Shown one piece after another: positions 21,521 through 30,921 of a stretch of 64,000 bases of DNA. The stretch's first letter is position 1; each line of letters opens with the position of its first letter. The notes beneath the pieces are model-generated. The model made no database searches. It saw nothing but the letters and a program-made list of their open reading frames with translations, and had not been told where the DNA came from. This DNA is from Marinobacter sp. es.048 (GTDB taxonomy: Bacteria; Pseudomonadota; Gammaproteobacteria; Pseudomonadales; Oleiphilaceae), in NCBI RefSeq assembly GCF_900188435.1, contig NZ_FYFA01000001.1:1178001-1242000 (forward strand), given 5' to 3'. The position numbers were made by a program, and so were the translations under genes.

Positions 21521-23370
21521 GTGCTCTGGTACCTGTCGTAGTGATCTTCCCGGGTGAATTCGGCGAAGAGGCTGAATTCCCGGCCGATGTGCCAGTTGGC
21601 CTTGGCGTAGATCTGATCCTGGCGATGCTGGCTGCTGACTATCCAGGCCTTGGTCTTGGCACCGGCGAGCAGGCTGAAGTGGTTGTTCTGGTGCAGCAGC
21701 CCGATATCGGCGCCAGGGGCGGCATCGTAGCCACGGCGCAGGTCGTCGTCGATTTCCAGGTCCGCGGTGGCGATGGCGAAGGCCTGGGTCTGGTGGCCCA
21801 GGTGCCAGCTGCCCCCGGCGCCGCCCTCAAGGTAGGGCGTAAGCACCCGGTCGTTGCCGGTGTCGGTGCGGCGGCCACCAAATCCCACCTGCCAGGACAA
21901 GGGCGAGAAAAAAGCGTTCCTCGGGCTTAATGAGCGGATCTCCACACCAGTCAGCTGTTCCAGTTGAAGCTCGTTGCTGTCGGTGTACAGGCGCGCGTCG
22001 AGTCGGAGGAACTGAAGCTGGGCACCCCTGCGGTAACCGGCCGGCGGGTCCAGGACGTCATGGTAGGCCGGGCGGAGGGTCAACTGGGTGAATTCCCTGT
22101 GCGCCTGCTGGCCTGCCCCGAGACTCAGGCGGAAGGTGTCGTGGCCCTGGTCGTCTCTGACAACCGGTTCAGGCGGATCCTCCGGTGGAGCGACGTTATT
22201 GATCTGGCTGCGTTCTCTCAACAGGTCATGGGAGAGAGGCGCGGCGATTTCCCGGGGCCAGCCGTCAGCTTCGCTTTTGTAGCGAACATAATCGTAGGTG
22301 GCGTCCAGAACATGGGCCCTCTGCTCGGGTGGCAGCGAGGTTATTTCACCGCCATCGGCGTCGACATAACCGTTGGCGATCGCTGCTGCGAGAGTCTGGT
22401 GATCGTCGGGCAGGGTCGAGAGACTGTAGGCCACGGAGGTGGCGGCCGAAGGCCGGTAATACACGTCGCTGACCAGATCCTTGTCCACCACCCAGCGTAC
22501 CGTGTCCGAGGGGATAGCGTGAGTGCTTACTTCTCCCAGGAGGTCGGTGCCGGGGCGGGCGATGTCTATCAGTGCCAACAGGCGGTAGGCGCAGTTTTCA
22601 TCGAAGAAGTAGTAATCGAAATTGCGGTCCCGTATTTCCCAGGCGTGGGCAATCATCAGATCTACTTCATCCTGTGTGAGGTTCAGTTTGTACTCCCACA
22701 GGTCGCGATGCTCGATGTCCGAATACAACCGGATTTTTTCATAGTAGGGCTGAACCGAGGTGATTCCGGGGTAGCCGCCGAAAATGCCCTTGTAGGCAAA
22801 CAGCAGTTCGCTGTCGTGGGCAGCGGCATCGGCTGCATAGGAAATCGTGTTAGCCAGTAGCAGGTTGGTTTCGTCGTCATCCTGGGGTGGGTCCAGGCGT
22901 AGAAACGTGTGGCCGAACATGGACGAAGGACTGTTCAGGTAAGAGGCGGCAAACACCAGGGTCACCGTTTCGGTGTTCAATGTTTCCGACCATTCCTGGA
23001 AACCGGGGCACTCGATTTCCGGTAACGAAAGATCGAGTTGCTGGCTTAGCCAGGTTTCCCGGGCTGGGAAGCGGCAGCGGGCGTGATCATCGCCTTCTCC
23101 GGGCTTCTGGATAGCTTCGAGGGTTGCCTTAAGCTCTGCCTTTGGCGAGTGCTTTCCGGTTTCACTGAGAAAAAAGGCCGGATCGTCGGCCTGGCTGGTA
23201 TATCCGTCGCCAAACCTGTCGGGCTGATAATGAATGAGTGTGAGCCAGGCAGGATCGAGATGGAGCTCGGTTGCGTTTTCAGGCGTATTGGCCTGGGTCG
23301 GCAGGCTGACTGCAAGCCAGATCAGGGCTGGCCCAATGCGAAGCATGTTGCCCATGGGTTGGTGCTGCAT
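21490..23370 (-). CDS. DUF4105 (Lnb-type) envelope protein with C-terminal beta-barrel-like region
   Basis: The 626-residue product starts with a signal peptide (cleavage near PTQANT). The DUF4105/Lnb N-terminal periplasmic domain (about 100-300) has SSMFGHTFLR with a conserved His and DENCAYRLL with a conserved Cys, a pattern like permuted papain-type cysteine peptidases (inference). From about residue 410 alternating strands such as FRLSLGAGQQ and LRPAYH run to a terminal aromatic ...LHAYF, typical of an outer-membrane barrel. Met9 (23346) gives a more compact signal peptide and is an alternative start. No family member that I know has a defined role. It precedes and overlaps the lipoprotein hydrolase gene. 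Confidence 0.75.
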   Translation of the reverse strand: MQHQPMGNMLRIGPALIWLAVSLPTQANTPENATELHLDPAWLTLIHYQPDRFGDGYTSQADDPAFFLSETGKHSPKAELKATLEAIQKPGEGDDHARCRFPARETWLSQQLDLSLPEIECPGFQEWSETLNTETVTLVFAASYLNSPSSMFGHTFLRLDPPQDDDETNLLLANTISYAADAAAHDSELLFAYKGIFGGYPGITSVQPYYEKIRLYSDIEHRDLWEYKLNLTQDEVDLMIAHAWEIRDRNFDYYFFDENCAYRLLALIDIARPGTDLLGEVSTHAIPSDTVRWVVDKDLVSDVYYRPSAATSVAYSLSTLPDDHQTLAAAIANGYVDADGGEITSLPPEQRAHVLDATYDYVRYKSEADGWPREIAAPLSHDLLRERSQINNVAPPEDPPEPVVRDDQGHDTFRLSLGAGQQAHREFTQLTLRPAYHDVLDPPAGYRRGAQLQFLRLDARLYTDSNELQLEQLTGVEIRSLSPRNAFFSPLSWQVGFGGRRTDTGNDRVLTPYLEGGAGGSWHLGHQTQAFAIATADLEIDDDLRRGYDAAPGADIGLLHQNNHFSLLAGAKTKAWIVSSQHRQDQIYAKANWHIGREFSLFAEFTREDHYDRYQSTWHAGLHAYF

Positions 23371-23444
23371 CCGGGGTTGAACTGGGTGGAGATTGAAACG
23401 ATGCGCCGTCCCTGGCGCATGCGAGTCCGTTCAATGGGTCAGTA

Positions 23445-23909
23445 TCAGGCTGCTACGTACTTGCTGAGTGACTCGTTTTGTTCCAGCAGCGCGACGATGG
23501 CGTCCACGGCTTCGCCGGAGGTGGTGTCAGAGCTCGGGAAAATGGTGGCAAAGTTGTCCTGCAGCACCTTGCGGAAGGTGTCGCGGTCAGTTTCGTCGAC
23601 GCCCAGAAGTACTGCCAGGGTATCCAGGTTCTCGCCGGAACCGCGGGACATGTCCCGGGCGACCTTGTCGATGTTGCTGTCCATGTACATGGCCATGGAC
23701 TGAACAGACTGGTTGGTCTGGCAGCCAAGGGTGCCCGTGGTCATACCAAAGGTCTGGTTACCAAAGGTTCCGTTAGTGGTTGCGGCCAATACGTGGGGGG
23801 CAATGCCGGATTGTCCTTTCCAGATCATGGCACCGACGCCACAGCCTGGTTGGGCAAAGGCCATAGAAGAGGCGCCAAGAAGAATTGCACCTGCGATCAG
23901 TTTTTTCAT
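23445..23909 (-). CDS. DUF3015 family secreted protein
   Basis: A small exported protein of unknown function. ATG at 23909 (MKKLIAGAILLGASSMAFAQ) gives a clean signal peptide and has AGGAG 6 nt upstream; the frame is open 15 codons further but without support. The mature part has the family features GCGVGAMIWKGQSG and GTLGCQTNQSVQ with conserved Cys residues and ends in a Glu/Leu-rich helix (154 aa in total). It stands alone between DUF4105 and the liv operon. Confidence 0.8.
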   Translation of the reverse strand: MKKLIAGAILLGASSMAFAQPGCGVGAMIWKGQSGIAPHVLAATTNGTFGNQTFGMTTGTLGCQTNQSVQSMAMYMDSNIDKVARDMSRGSGENLDTLAVLLGVDETDRDTFRKVLQDNFATIFPSSDTTSGEAVDAIVALLEQNESLSKYVAA

Positions 23910-24090
23910 TATCCACTCCTTCCTGTGGTTTAAAGCTGTCGTCGCAATACACAATGCTGCCCCTGACGTGGAGCAGCATTGCGAAAACGGCCCTGACTGG
24001 TCTTGTGGAGACAGGTTGACCGTTGTTTTGAGTATAGTTGATATCCCGCTAACGCAAGTTTAAAGATTGGTGAGTATTTGATTTGGACCC

Positions 24091-24125
24091 AAAAAAGCCG
24101 GGGCACGTTGCCATGCTCCGGCTTT
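24091..24125 (-). terminator. Terminator after livF
   Basis: Read leftward, GCCGGAGCA pairs with TGCCCCGGC and is followed by six T. It lies 26 bp beyond the livF stop. Confidence 0.82.
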
Positions 24126-24150
24126 CTCGTTTCCAGGCAATGATCGAAGA

Positions 24151-24852
24151 TCAGCCGCCCAGGTAGGCGTTCTGAACGTCCGGGTTTTCCAGCAGATTCT
24201 TGCCAGTATCATGCAGTCGAATCTTGCCGGTTTCCAGAACGTAACCACGGTCGGCCAGGTTCAACGCCTGGTGGGCGTTCTGCTCAACCAGGAATACCGT
24301 GATGCCTTCTTCGCGCAGCTGACCGATGATCTCGAAGATCTGCTTGATGATCAACGGCGCCAGGCCTAACGATGGTTCATCGAGGATGATCATGTTAGGC
24401 CTGCTCATCAGTGCCCGCCCGATTGCCAGCATTTGCTGCTCGCCGCCAGACATGGTGCCGGCACGCTGGTGCTCGCGTTCCTTGAGCCGGGGGAAGAGCT
24501 CGTAGACATGGTCCTGGCTCTTGCGGATTTCTGATTTGGTGTTGAAGAACCCCCCCATGTGAAGGTTTTCTCCGACGGTCAGACCCGAGAAAATCCGTCG
24601 TCCCTCGGGAACGATGGCTATGCCGGAACGCATGATCTGTGCGGTTGGTTCGCGGGTGATCTCACGACCTTCCAGGAAAATTCGCCCTGAACTAGCCTGG
24701 GGATGACCACAGACGGTCATCAGCAGGGTGGTCTTGCCCGCGCCATTGGCGCCGATCAGCGAGACAATCTCGCCCTTGTTGACCTCGACAGATACCCCGT
24801 GCAAAGCCTCGATCTTGCCGTAATGGGTATGGACATCTTCTAGTACTAGCAT
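24151..24852 (-). CDS. livF: Branched-chain amino acid ABC transporter ATPase LivF
   Basis: One of two ATPases that drive high-affinity uptake of leucine, isoleucine and valine or related amino acids. The 233-residue protein has Walker A GANGAGKTT (34-42), signature MSGGEQQMLAIGRAL, Walker B MIILDEPSLGL and the H-loop region VEQNAHQAL. This short form with SLGLAP is typical of LivF rather than LivG. Last gene of livHMGF, 9 bp after livG. Confidence 0.95.
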   Translation of the reverse strand: MLVLEDVHTHYGKIEALHGVSVEVNKGEIVSLIGANGAGKTTLLMTVCGHPQASSGRIFLEGREITREPTAQIMRSGIAIVPEGRRIFSGLTVGENLHMGGFFNTKSEIRKSQDHVYELFPRLKEREHQRAGTMSGGEQQMLAIGRALMSRPNMIILDEPSLGLAPLIIKQIFEIIGQLREEGITVFLVEQNAHQALNLADRGYVLETGKIRLHDTGKNLLENPDVQNAYLGG

Positions 24853-24861
24853 GTTTTTACC

Positions 24862-25617
24862 TCAGGCCTCGCCCAGATAGGCTTTGATCACGTCGTCGTT
24901 CTGGCGGATTTCTTCCGGTGTGCCACTGGCCAGGGGGCGTCCCTGGTTAATGACGTTGATCCGGTCGGAAATATCCATTACCAGGCCCATGTCGTGCTCA
25001 ATCAGCACCACGGAGACGTTGTAGTCCTCCTTCAGGCTGACGATCAGCTGATTGAGTTCCTTGGTTTCCGCCGGGTTGAGGCCGGCTGCTGGCTCGTCGA
25101 GCATCAACAGCTTTGGCTCGGTCACCATGCAGCGGGCAATCTCCAGACGCCGTTGCTGGCCATAGGCCAGATTGCCGGCTTCCCGGTTGGCGAGGTCCAG
25201 CAGGCCTACCCGGTCCAGCCAGTAGGCGGCACGATCCAGGGATTTCTGCTCTTTCGTCCGATAACTGGGCGTTTTGATTAAGCCAGAGATCAGGTTGGTG
25301 TTGAGATGGCGATGCTGTGCCACCAACAAGTTTTCCACCACCGTCATCTGGCTGAACAGCCGGACATGCTGGAAGGTACGCACCATCCCGAGACGAGAGA
25401 TTTTGTAGTCAGGTTTGCCCTGTACCTCTCTCCCCTCGAACAGGATCTTGCCGCCTGTGGGCCTGTAAAAACCACTCATGCAGTTGAATACGGTGGTCTT
25501 GCCGGCTCCGTTGGGGCCGATGATGGACACAATCTCGTGTTCCTGAACGTCCAGAGACACTTCGTCCACCGCCAGCAGGCCGCCGAAGCGCATGGACAGA
25601 TTCTGTACTTCAAGCAT
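24862..25617 (-). CDS. livG: Branched-chain amino acid ABC transporter ATPase LivG
   Basis: The second ATPase of the LIV system. The 251-residue protein shows Walker A GPNGAGKTT, a signature region AYGQQRRLEIARCM, Walker B LLMLDEPAAGLNPAE and the H-loop in LIEHDMGLVM; AAGLNPAET is the LivG hallmark. The genes livM (6 bp upstream) and livF (9 bp downstream) confirm the operon. Confidence 0.95.
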   Translation of the reverse strand: MLEVQNLSMRFGGLLAVDEVSLDVQEHEIVSIIGPNGAGKTTVFNCMSGFYRPTGGKILFEGREVQGKPDYKISRLGMVRTFQHVRLFSQMTVVENLLVAQHRHLNTNLISGLIKTPSYRTKEQKSLDRAAYWLDRVGLLDLANREAGNLAYGQQRRLEIARCMVTEPKLLMLDEPAAGLNPAETKELNQLIVSLKEDYNVSVVLIEHDMGLVMDISDRINVINQGRPLASGTPEEIRQNDDVIKAYLGEA

Positions 25618-25623
25618 CGTCTG

Positions 25624-26895
25624 TCACTCCTGCCTTTTCAGTTCAATGTGAATGCGGCGCATGGGCATCAGGCCCTGCGGACGCCAGACCATCAACAGCA
25701 CCATGGCGGCACCGAAGATCAGCATGCGGTACTCGGAAAACTCACGGGCCAGTTCTGGCAGGATGGTCACGGCAATCGCCGCGAGTACCACACCGATCTG
25801 GGAGCCCATGCCGCCGAGTACCACGATGGCCAGGATGATGGCGGATTCAAGGAAGACAAACGACTCGGGGCTGATAAAGCCCTGCTTGGAGGCGAACACG
25901 GTGCCGGCGAAACCGGCAAAGAATGCGCCGATGGTAAATGCGGATAGCTTTACCGCGGTGCGGTTCAGGCCCAGAGAGCGGGCAGCGATTTCATCTTCCC
26001 GCAGTGCTTCCCAGGCACGGCCCACCGGCATCCGCATGAAGCGACGGATAACCAAGGCGGTAAATACCGCCAGAACCAGAGCAATCAGGTACAGGAAGAT
26101 CACCTTGTGCTCACCGCTGTAGGCGATACCGAAGGTTTCGTGGAACGAGGTGTTTCCCTCTTCCTTCACCCGACGACCGAATTCCATGCCGAACAGGGTC
26201 GGATCGGGAATCCCACCAATGCCGTTCGGGCCACCGGTAAGTGTTGTCCAGTTATTCAGCAGGATCCGGATGATTTCCCCGAACCCGAGGGTTACGATCG
26301 CCAGATAGTCACCCCTTAGCCGGAGCACCGGGAATCCGAGCACCAGGCCGAACAGGGCGGCAAGCAGGGCGCCGATGGGCAGGGCCAGCCAGAACGAGAT
26401 ACCCAGATACTGGGAAAGCAACGCAAAGGTATAGGCGCCTACGGCGTAGAAGGCCACGTAGCCAAGATCCAGAAGACCGGCCAGACCAACCACCACGTTC
26501 AGGCCGAGGGCCAGCATGATGTAAATCAGTACCAGTGTCGCCAGATCCACAGAGCCGCGGGATACAAGGAAAGGCCAGAACAGGGCAAGAACCACGATGC
26601 CGGTGAGCACCCAGGATTCAATTTTTGCCCGTTTGTTCTCCGCCATCGGCTCTTTGGAAGAGTCTGACGCAGGTGTAGGGATGCTCTTCAGAGCCCCCAT
26701 GATCTGGTCCCGGAACAGCTGGAACAGAAATACGATCACGGCAGCAAGCAACACCATCACAATGGTGCTGGCATCGGCGCCTGTCAGGGTTACGCTGATG
26801 CCCTGGGCTTCGAGGTTGAAGCCGATGATCGGGTAGGAAATGATCAGTGTAATGATCGCGCAGAAGAGCGCGTGTCTGAAATTGTTAGCAGCCAT
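25624..26895 (-). CDS. livM: Branched-chain amino acid ABC transporter permease LivM
   Basis: Inner-membrane permease of the LIV system, 423 residues. As in Pseudomonas LivM it has an N-terminal extension with two membrane helices and a charged stretch (about 60-90) before the core permease of 8-9 helices. The core contains [24 protein letters not shown], split here as [10 protein letters not shown] and [14 protein letters not shown], and the ATPase-contact loop [19 protein letters not shown]. Its ATG overlaps the livH stop by one base. Confidence 0.94.
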   Translation of the reverse strand: MAANNFRHALFCAIITLIISYPIIGFNLEAQGISVTLTGADASTIVMVLLAAVIVFLFQLFRDQIMGALKSIPTPASDSSKEPMAENKRAKIESWVLTGIVVLALFWPFLVSRGSVDLATLVLIYIMLALGLNVVVGLAGLLDLGYVAFYAVGAYTFALLSQYLGISFWLALPIGALLAALFGLVLGFPVLRLRGDYLAIVTLGFGEIIRILLNNWTTLTGGPNGIGGIPDPTLFGMEFGRRVKEEGNTSFHETFGIAYSGEHKVIFLYLIALVLAVFTALVIRRFMRMPVGRAWEALREDEIAARSLGLNRTAVKLSAFTIGAFFAGFAGTVFASKQGFISPESFVFLESAIILAIVVLGGMGSQIGVVLAAIAVTILPELAREFSEYRMLIFGAAMVLLMVWRPQGLMPMRRIHIELKRQE

Positions 26896-27818
26896 CAGAT
26901 CTTCTCAACCTCCGGTTTGCCAAGCAGGCCGGTGGGTTTGAACAGCAGAATCAGGATCAGCAGGCTGAACGAGATCACATCCTTGTACTCACCTCCGACG
27001 TAGCCGGAGGTCATACTCTCTGCCACGCCCAGTATCAGTCCGCCGAGCATGGCGCCCGGGATGCTGCCAATACCGCCGAGGACGGCTGCGGTGAAGGCCT
27101 TCAGGCCGGCAATGAAACCGAACAGGGGGTCGACCGAGCCGTAGTACATGCCGATCAGGAGGCCTGCCACGGCGGCTAGGGCGGCGCCAATCACGAACGT
27201 TGCTGAGATGATCCGGTTGGTGTCGATGCCCAGCAGGCTGGCCATGCCCAGATCCTGTGACACCGCCCGACAGGCCCGACCGGTCCGGGAGCGGGATATG
27301 AACACCGACAATGCTGTCATACAGATCAGGGTGGTGATGAATATGGTGATCTGCATATAGGACAGTGACATCTGGAAGCCGTCACCCGAACCGAAGTTGA
27401 AACCGCCGTCTATCAGCTCGGGAAAACCGATGTTCCGTGAACCCTGGGCCAGATGCACGTAGTTCTGGAGGAAAATGGACATGCCGATGGCGGAGATTAG
27501 CGGGATCAGGCGGTGACGCCCCCGCACAGGCCGATAGGCCACCCGTTCCACCGCCCAGCCCATGGCGCTGGAAACGATCATGGCGCAGAGCAGGGCGACG
27601 AGCAGTATCAGCGGTAGCCAAGCAATGCCCAAGGAGGCGAGGCCGGTAATGGCAATCAGCGCCGTGTAGGCACCGATCATATAGATTTCACCATGGGCAA
27701 AGTTGATCATGCCAATGATGCCGTAAACCATCGTGTAGCCGATGGCGATCAGGGCATAGGTGCTCCCGATCGTCAGCCCGTTGATGAGCTGTTGCGAGAA
27801 ATACAGGAGGTCTTGCAT
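26895..27818 (-). CDS. livH: Branched-chain amino acid ABC transporter permease LivH
   Basis: Inner-membrane permease partner of LivM. The 307-residue protein has about eight hydrophobic helices, the N-terminal [21 protein letters not shown], split here as [13 protein letters not shown] and [17 protein letters not shown], and the coupling loop [19 protein letters not shown]. It is separated from the binding-protein gene by 162 bp holding a terminator-like hairpin, the usual way to make more binding protein than permease. Confidence 0.94.
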   Translation of the reverse strand: MQDLLYFSQQLINGLTIGSTYALIAIGYTMVYGIIGMINFAHGEIYMIGAYTALIAITGLASLGIAWLPLILLVALLCAMIVSSAMGWAVERVAYRPVRGRHRLIPLISAIGMSIFLQNYVHLAQGSRNIGFPELIDGGFNFGSGDGFQMSLSYMQITIFITTLICMTALSVFISRSRTGRACRAVSQDLGMASLLGIDTNRIISATFVIGAALAAVAGLLIGMYYGSVDPLFGFIAGLKAFTAAVLGGIGSIPGAMLGGLILGVAESMTSGYVGGEYKDVISFSLLILILLFKPTGLLGKPEVEKI

Positions 27819-27910
27819 TGTTATGGGACTCCGAAAGCCTGCTCCCTCCGCTACCTCACCCCGTGCCCGGGATATCCGGGCAGGAAGTGGGGGAGGATCA
27901 ACAGGAGCCT

Positions 27911-27947
27911 AGAAAAACACCTTCTCCCGGATCGCGGTGAGAAGGTG
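27911..27947 (-). terminator. Intercistronic (partial) terminator between livK and livH
   Basis: Read leftward, CACCTTCTC (27947-27939) pairs perfectly with GAGAAGGTG (27926-27918), followed by TTTTTCT. A second palindrome, GTGCCCGGGATATCCGGGCA, lies near 27862-27881. Confidence 0.75.
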
Positions 27948-27980
27948 CTCTCATGATTACCGTTTGTTAACGATTTTGGC

Positions 27981-29093
27981 TCAGTTTACCGGAGTTTTGC
28001 TTCCATCTGAATGCCATTCGTACACAACAAACTCGAATGACTTCATGTCGCCGGCCTTGTCGTATTCAACGGTGCCGATCGGAGTCTGGAAGGTGCCTTC
28101 GCGCAGGGCGGCAGCAACATCAAACGGGTCGGTGGAGCCAGCCGCTTCGATGCCTTCGGCAACCAGTTGCACGGCAGTGTAAGAGGTCAGAACGAACGGA
28201 CCGGAGGGATCCTCGCCTTTGTCTTCAAACGCCGTTACCAGCGCCTGGTTCTCGGCTTTCTGGTCGAATGCCGGTGGCAGGGTTACCAGCAGGCCCTCGG
28301 CGGCTTCGCCGGCGATGGAGTTGATGTCCTTGTTACCCACACCTTCGGGGCCCATGAAACGGGCATCCAGATCAGCGGAGCGCGCCTGGCGCATGATCAG
28401 ACCCAGTTCCGGGTGGTAACCGCCGTAGTAGACGTAATCCACATCGGCCTGCTTGAGTTTGGTCACCAACGAGGAGAAATCCTTGTCGCCAGCAGTGATA
28501 CCTTCAAACATGGCGATTTCAACGCCTGCGTCCTTCAGGGTGTCACGAACGGCGGTGGCAATACCTTCACCGTACTGCTGCTTGTCGTGAACAATGGCCA
28601 CGCGCTCAGGATTCTGGGAGGCGATGTAGTTGGCGGCAACAGGGCCCTGCATGCTGTCGAGACCGATGGTACGGAACACCAGTTCATAGCCGCGTTCGGT
28701 GATTTCCGGGCTGGTGGAGGCCGGGGTCACCATCAGGATGCCTTCGTCCTCGTAAATGTCAGACGCAGGCTGGGTGGAGCTGGAGCACAGGTGGCCGATC
28801 ACAAAGCCCACGCCATCGTTGACCAGACTGTTGGCAACGGTAACGGCCTGCTTCGGGTCACACACGTCGTCGTATTCCACGCCAACAAGCTCTTCACCCA
28901 TGACACCACCGTTGGCGTTGATCTGCTCGATCGCCATGCGGGCACCGGAGAATTGCATGTCACCATACTGGGCAACAGGGCCAGTCATTGGGCCGGCAAT
29001 ACCGATCTGGATTTCTGCAGCGGCGTGGCCGGCGCCCATCAGGGCTACGGAAGTACTAACAGCGGTTACGAGTTTTTTTACTGAAGTTCTCAT
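27981..29093 (-). CDS. livK: Branched-chain amino acid ABC transporter periplasmic binding protein
   Basis: Leu/Ile/Val-type periplasmic binding protein that delivers ligand to LivHM. The 370-residue protein has a signal peptide (cleavage near GHAAAE), IQIGIAGPMTGPVAQYGD, the GVEYDDVCDPKQAV segment and VIGHLCSSSTQPAS with the ligand-contacting Ser/Thr, as in LivJ/LivK of Pseudomonas (BraC). First gene of the livKHMGF operon. Exact ligand preference cannot be read from the sequence. Confidence 0.92.
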   Translation of the reverse strand: MRTSVKKLVTAVSTSVALMGAGHAAAEIQIGIAGPMTGPVAQYGDMQFSGARMAIEQINANGGVMGEELVGVEYDDVCDPKQAVTVANSLVNDGVGFVIGHLCSSSTQPASDIYEDEGILMVTPASTSPEITERGYELVFRTIGLDSMQGPVAANYIASQNPERVAIVHDKQQYGEGIATAVRDTLKDAGVEIAMFEGITAGDKDFSSLVTKLKQADVDYVYYGGYHPELGLIMRQARSADLDARFMGPEGVGNKDINSIAGEAAEGLLVTLPPAFDQKAENQALVTAFEDKGEDPSGPFVLTSYTAVQLVAEGIEAAGSTDPFDVAAALREGTFQTPIGTVEYDKAGDMKSFEFVVYEWHSDGSKTPVN

Positions 29094-29247
29094 TGAGTCT
29101 GTCCTGTTTTATTTCAGGGTTATTCTTGTGTTCTCAGAGAGTTAAACAAACACTACACATCACTGCTTGTCAAGCAGATGGCTCTGGAGTTTGCTCCGGA
29201 ACACGGGCTTATCTGCAAACGCAAAACCCGTGCCGCTCTGAGGGGTG

Positions 29248-30156
29248 TTACGCATCCCTGCCGTCTTCTTCATCCTGTGAGACCAGCGTCCGGAAGCTCT
29301 CATGTTCACGGAGCTGGTCAAAACTCACGTCTACGGAAGCATCGTCGCGGTATGCCTCCGAAATTTCAATAGCTTTCTTCAAGGTGCTGACGGCGTCGTC
29401 CCAGCGGCCGATTTCCGCATAGGCACATGCCAGCTGATAGTGCGCGTGGCCATTATCCGGTGCAAGTTTCAGTGCCCGTTGGCAGAGACTGATGGCCCAG
29501 AGTGGTTCCTGCATTTCCAGAACGGCGTCGGCTTTGTAACTCAGGGCTTCGACATCATCCGGGCGAAGATCCAGAATCTGATCGTAGGCGGAAATCTTGT
29601 TCTGCTGTGAGGTTTCCTGGCTGGCTTTAAGCCACAACGAATGCACTTCGTTGGTGCGCTCAATCTCGGCCTGGTTCTGGTGAATGATGTCGGATTTCTG
29701 CTTCAGCTGTTCTTCGATGAATTCGAGGCGTTTCTCGTATTCAACCACCAGTTCGTTGACCCGTTTTTCTGCCAGGCTGGTGAGTTGATTGCGCATATCC
29801 CGGATGGAGTTCCAGCCAATAACCACGAGAATGGAGGTTGCGCCGGCGATCAGGTAAAAGAAGTAGGTAACCGTGTCGGTGGCGTAGGACATCGTCTTGT
29901 CGGCAACGGACAGTTCTTTGTCCACCACCTTTTCGATCAGCTCTGCCCGGGTATTCTGCATCTCCTTGCGGAGGGCCTTGCTTTCCTCCAGCAGGTACAG
30001 TTCCACGAAGGGCGTATACATGGGTTCTTCCAGCGTCTTGATGCTCTCTTCCAGATCCTCCGCAGAGAGCTCTTTCTCTGGCCCTAGCTCGTCCTGAGCA
30101 GAGAGGGTACCGGCGAATGTCATCATGAAAAGAAAAGGCAGAAAAAACTTGGTCAT
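29248..30156 (-). CDS. Membrane-anchored TPR protein
   Basis: Unrecognised family; visible parts are a signal peptide (MTKFFLPFLFMMTFAGTLSA), a periplasmic helical stretch (about 25-95), one membrane segment (about 98-118, FFYLIAGATSILVVIGW), a coiled coil (about 125-175, LAEKRVNELVVEYEKRLEF) and TPR-like repeats (about 180-280, e.g. ISLCQRALKLAPDNGHAHYQ and YAEIGRWDDAVSTLKKAIEI). ATG 30156 is used; the frame is open 36 codons further upstream, but that stretch has no protein character. Likely a scaffold protein; function unknown. It is divergent from the marR-type gene. Confidence 0.75.
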   Translation of the reverse strand: MTKFFLPFLFMMTFAGTLSAQDELGPEKELSAEDLEESIKTLEEPMYTPFVELYLLEESKALRKEMQNTRAELIEKVVDKELSVADKTMSYATDTVTYFFYLIAGATSILVVIGWNSIRDMRNQLTSLAEKRVNELVVEYEKRLEFIEEQLKQKSDIIHQNQAEIERTNEVHSLWLKASQETSQQNKISAYDQILDLRPDDVEALSYKADAVLEMQEPLWAISLCQRALKLAPDNGHAHYQLACAYAEIGRWDDAVSTLKKAIEISEAYRDDASVDVSFDQLREHESFRTLVSQDEEDGRDA

Positions 30157-30321
30157 CGGGCGCAGTCCGTCCGTCTGTCGTAAATGGGACAAGTGCGAAA
30201 CCTTAGCATAGTGGCGGACTGAAAAAATGCCGGGAATGGTTATGACTTGCAATTCTGAGTACAAAGACCTCTAATAGTTAGGGGTATAAATAAATTCCCA
30301 ATACCGGATCGGAGTATTGCT

Positions 30322-30816
30322 GTGAACAGTTATGAAGATGTACTGGTAGCGCTCAGGCGGGTAATCCGGGCAACAGACCTTCACTCAAAGCGCCTGAGCA
30401 AGCATGCGGGGCTTACCGGGCCGCAGCTTCTGATTATGAGAACGATTCGGGATCTTGGCGAAGTGACTATCGGCACCATTGCCGAAAAGGTCAGTCTCAG
30501 CCAGGCAACGGTGACGACCATTCTGGACCGTCTGGAGCACCGTAATCTGGTGTACCGGGTACGCAGCACTCAGGACAAGCGGAAGGTGCATGCCCATCTG
30601 ACCGGCGAAGGGGCGGATCTGCTGGCCCGGGCGCCGAATCCGCTTCAGGAGGATTTTATCCAGAAGTTCCAGAGCCTGGCAGAGTGGGAGCAGACCATGA
30701 TTCTGGCCTCGCTTCAGCGGGTGGCCAATATGATGGATGCCGACGATATTGATGCATCGCCTGTGCTGACCGTTGGTTCGGTGTTGAAGGACGACGGGTG
30801 GAAAGAGAAAGCCTGA
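30322..30816 (+). CDS. MarR-family transcriptional regulator
   Basis: A 164-residue winged-helix regulator: dimerisation helices at the ends, the recognition-helix region IAEKVSLSQATVTTILDRLE (about 55-74) and the wing RVRSTQDKRKVHAHLTGEG with the conserved D-x-R. GTG start at 30322 with GGAG 8 nt upstream. Neighbours give no clear target: divergent from the TPR protein and convergent with lon. Similar MarR proteins control stress or osmolyte genes, but nothing here shows that. Confidence 0.85.
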   Translation: MNSYEDVLVALRRVIRATDLHSKRLSKHAGLTGPQLLIMRTIRDLGEVTIGTIAEKVSLSQATVTTILDRLEHRNLVYRVRSTQDKRKVHAHLTGEGADLLARAPNPLQEDFIQKFQSLAEWEQTMILASLQRVANMMDADDIDASPVLTVGSVLKDDGWKEKA

Positions 30817-30823
30817 ATGAATG

Positions 30824-30909
30824 TGTCGGATTACGACCCTTCGGGTCTAATCCGACCTACAAATCAGCTATCTCGATCGTAGGTCGGATTAGCGAAGCGT
30901 AATCCGACA
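30824..30909. repeat. Pair of REP-like palindromes in inverted orientation
   Basis: Unit 1 (30824-30861) reads TGTCGGATTACGA...TAATCCGACCTACA. Unit 2 (30878-30909) reads CGTAGGTCGGATTAG...CGTAATCCGACAA. The units are inverted to each other, as in REPIN/BIME pairs, and lie between the convergent marR and lon genes. Confidence 0.75.
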
Positions 30910-30921
30910 ATTCGCCTTCCA

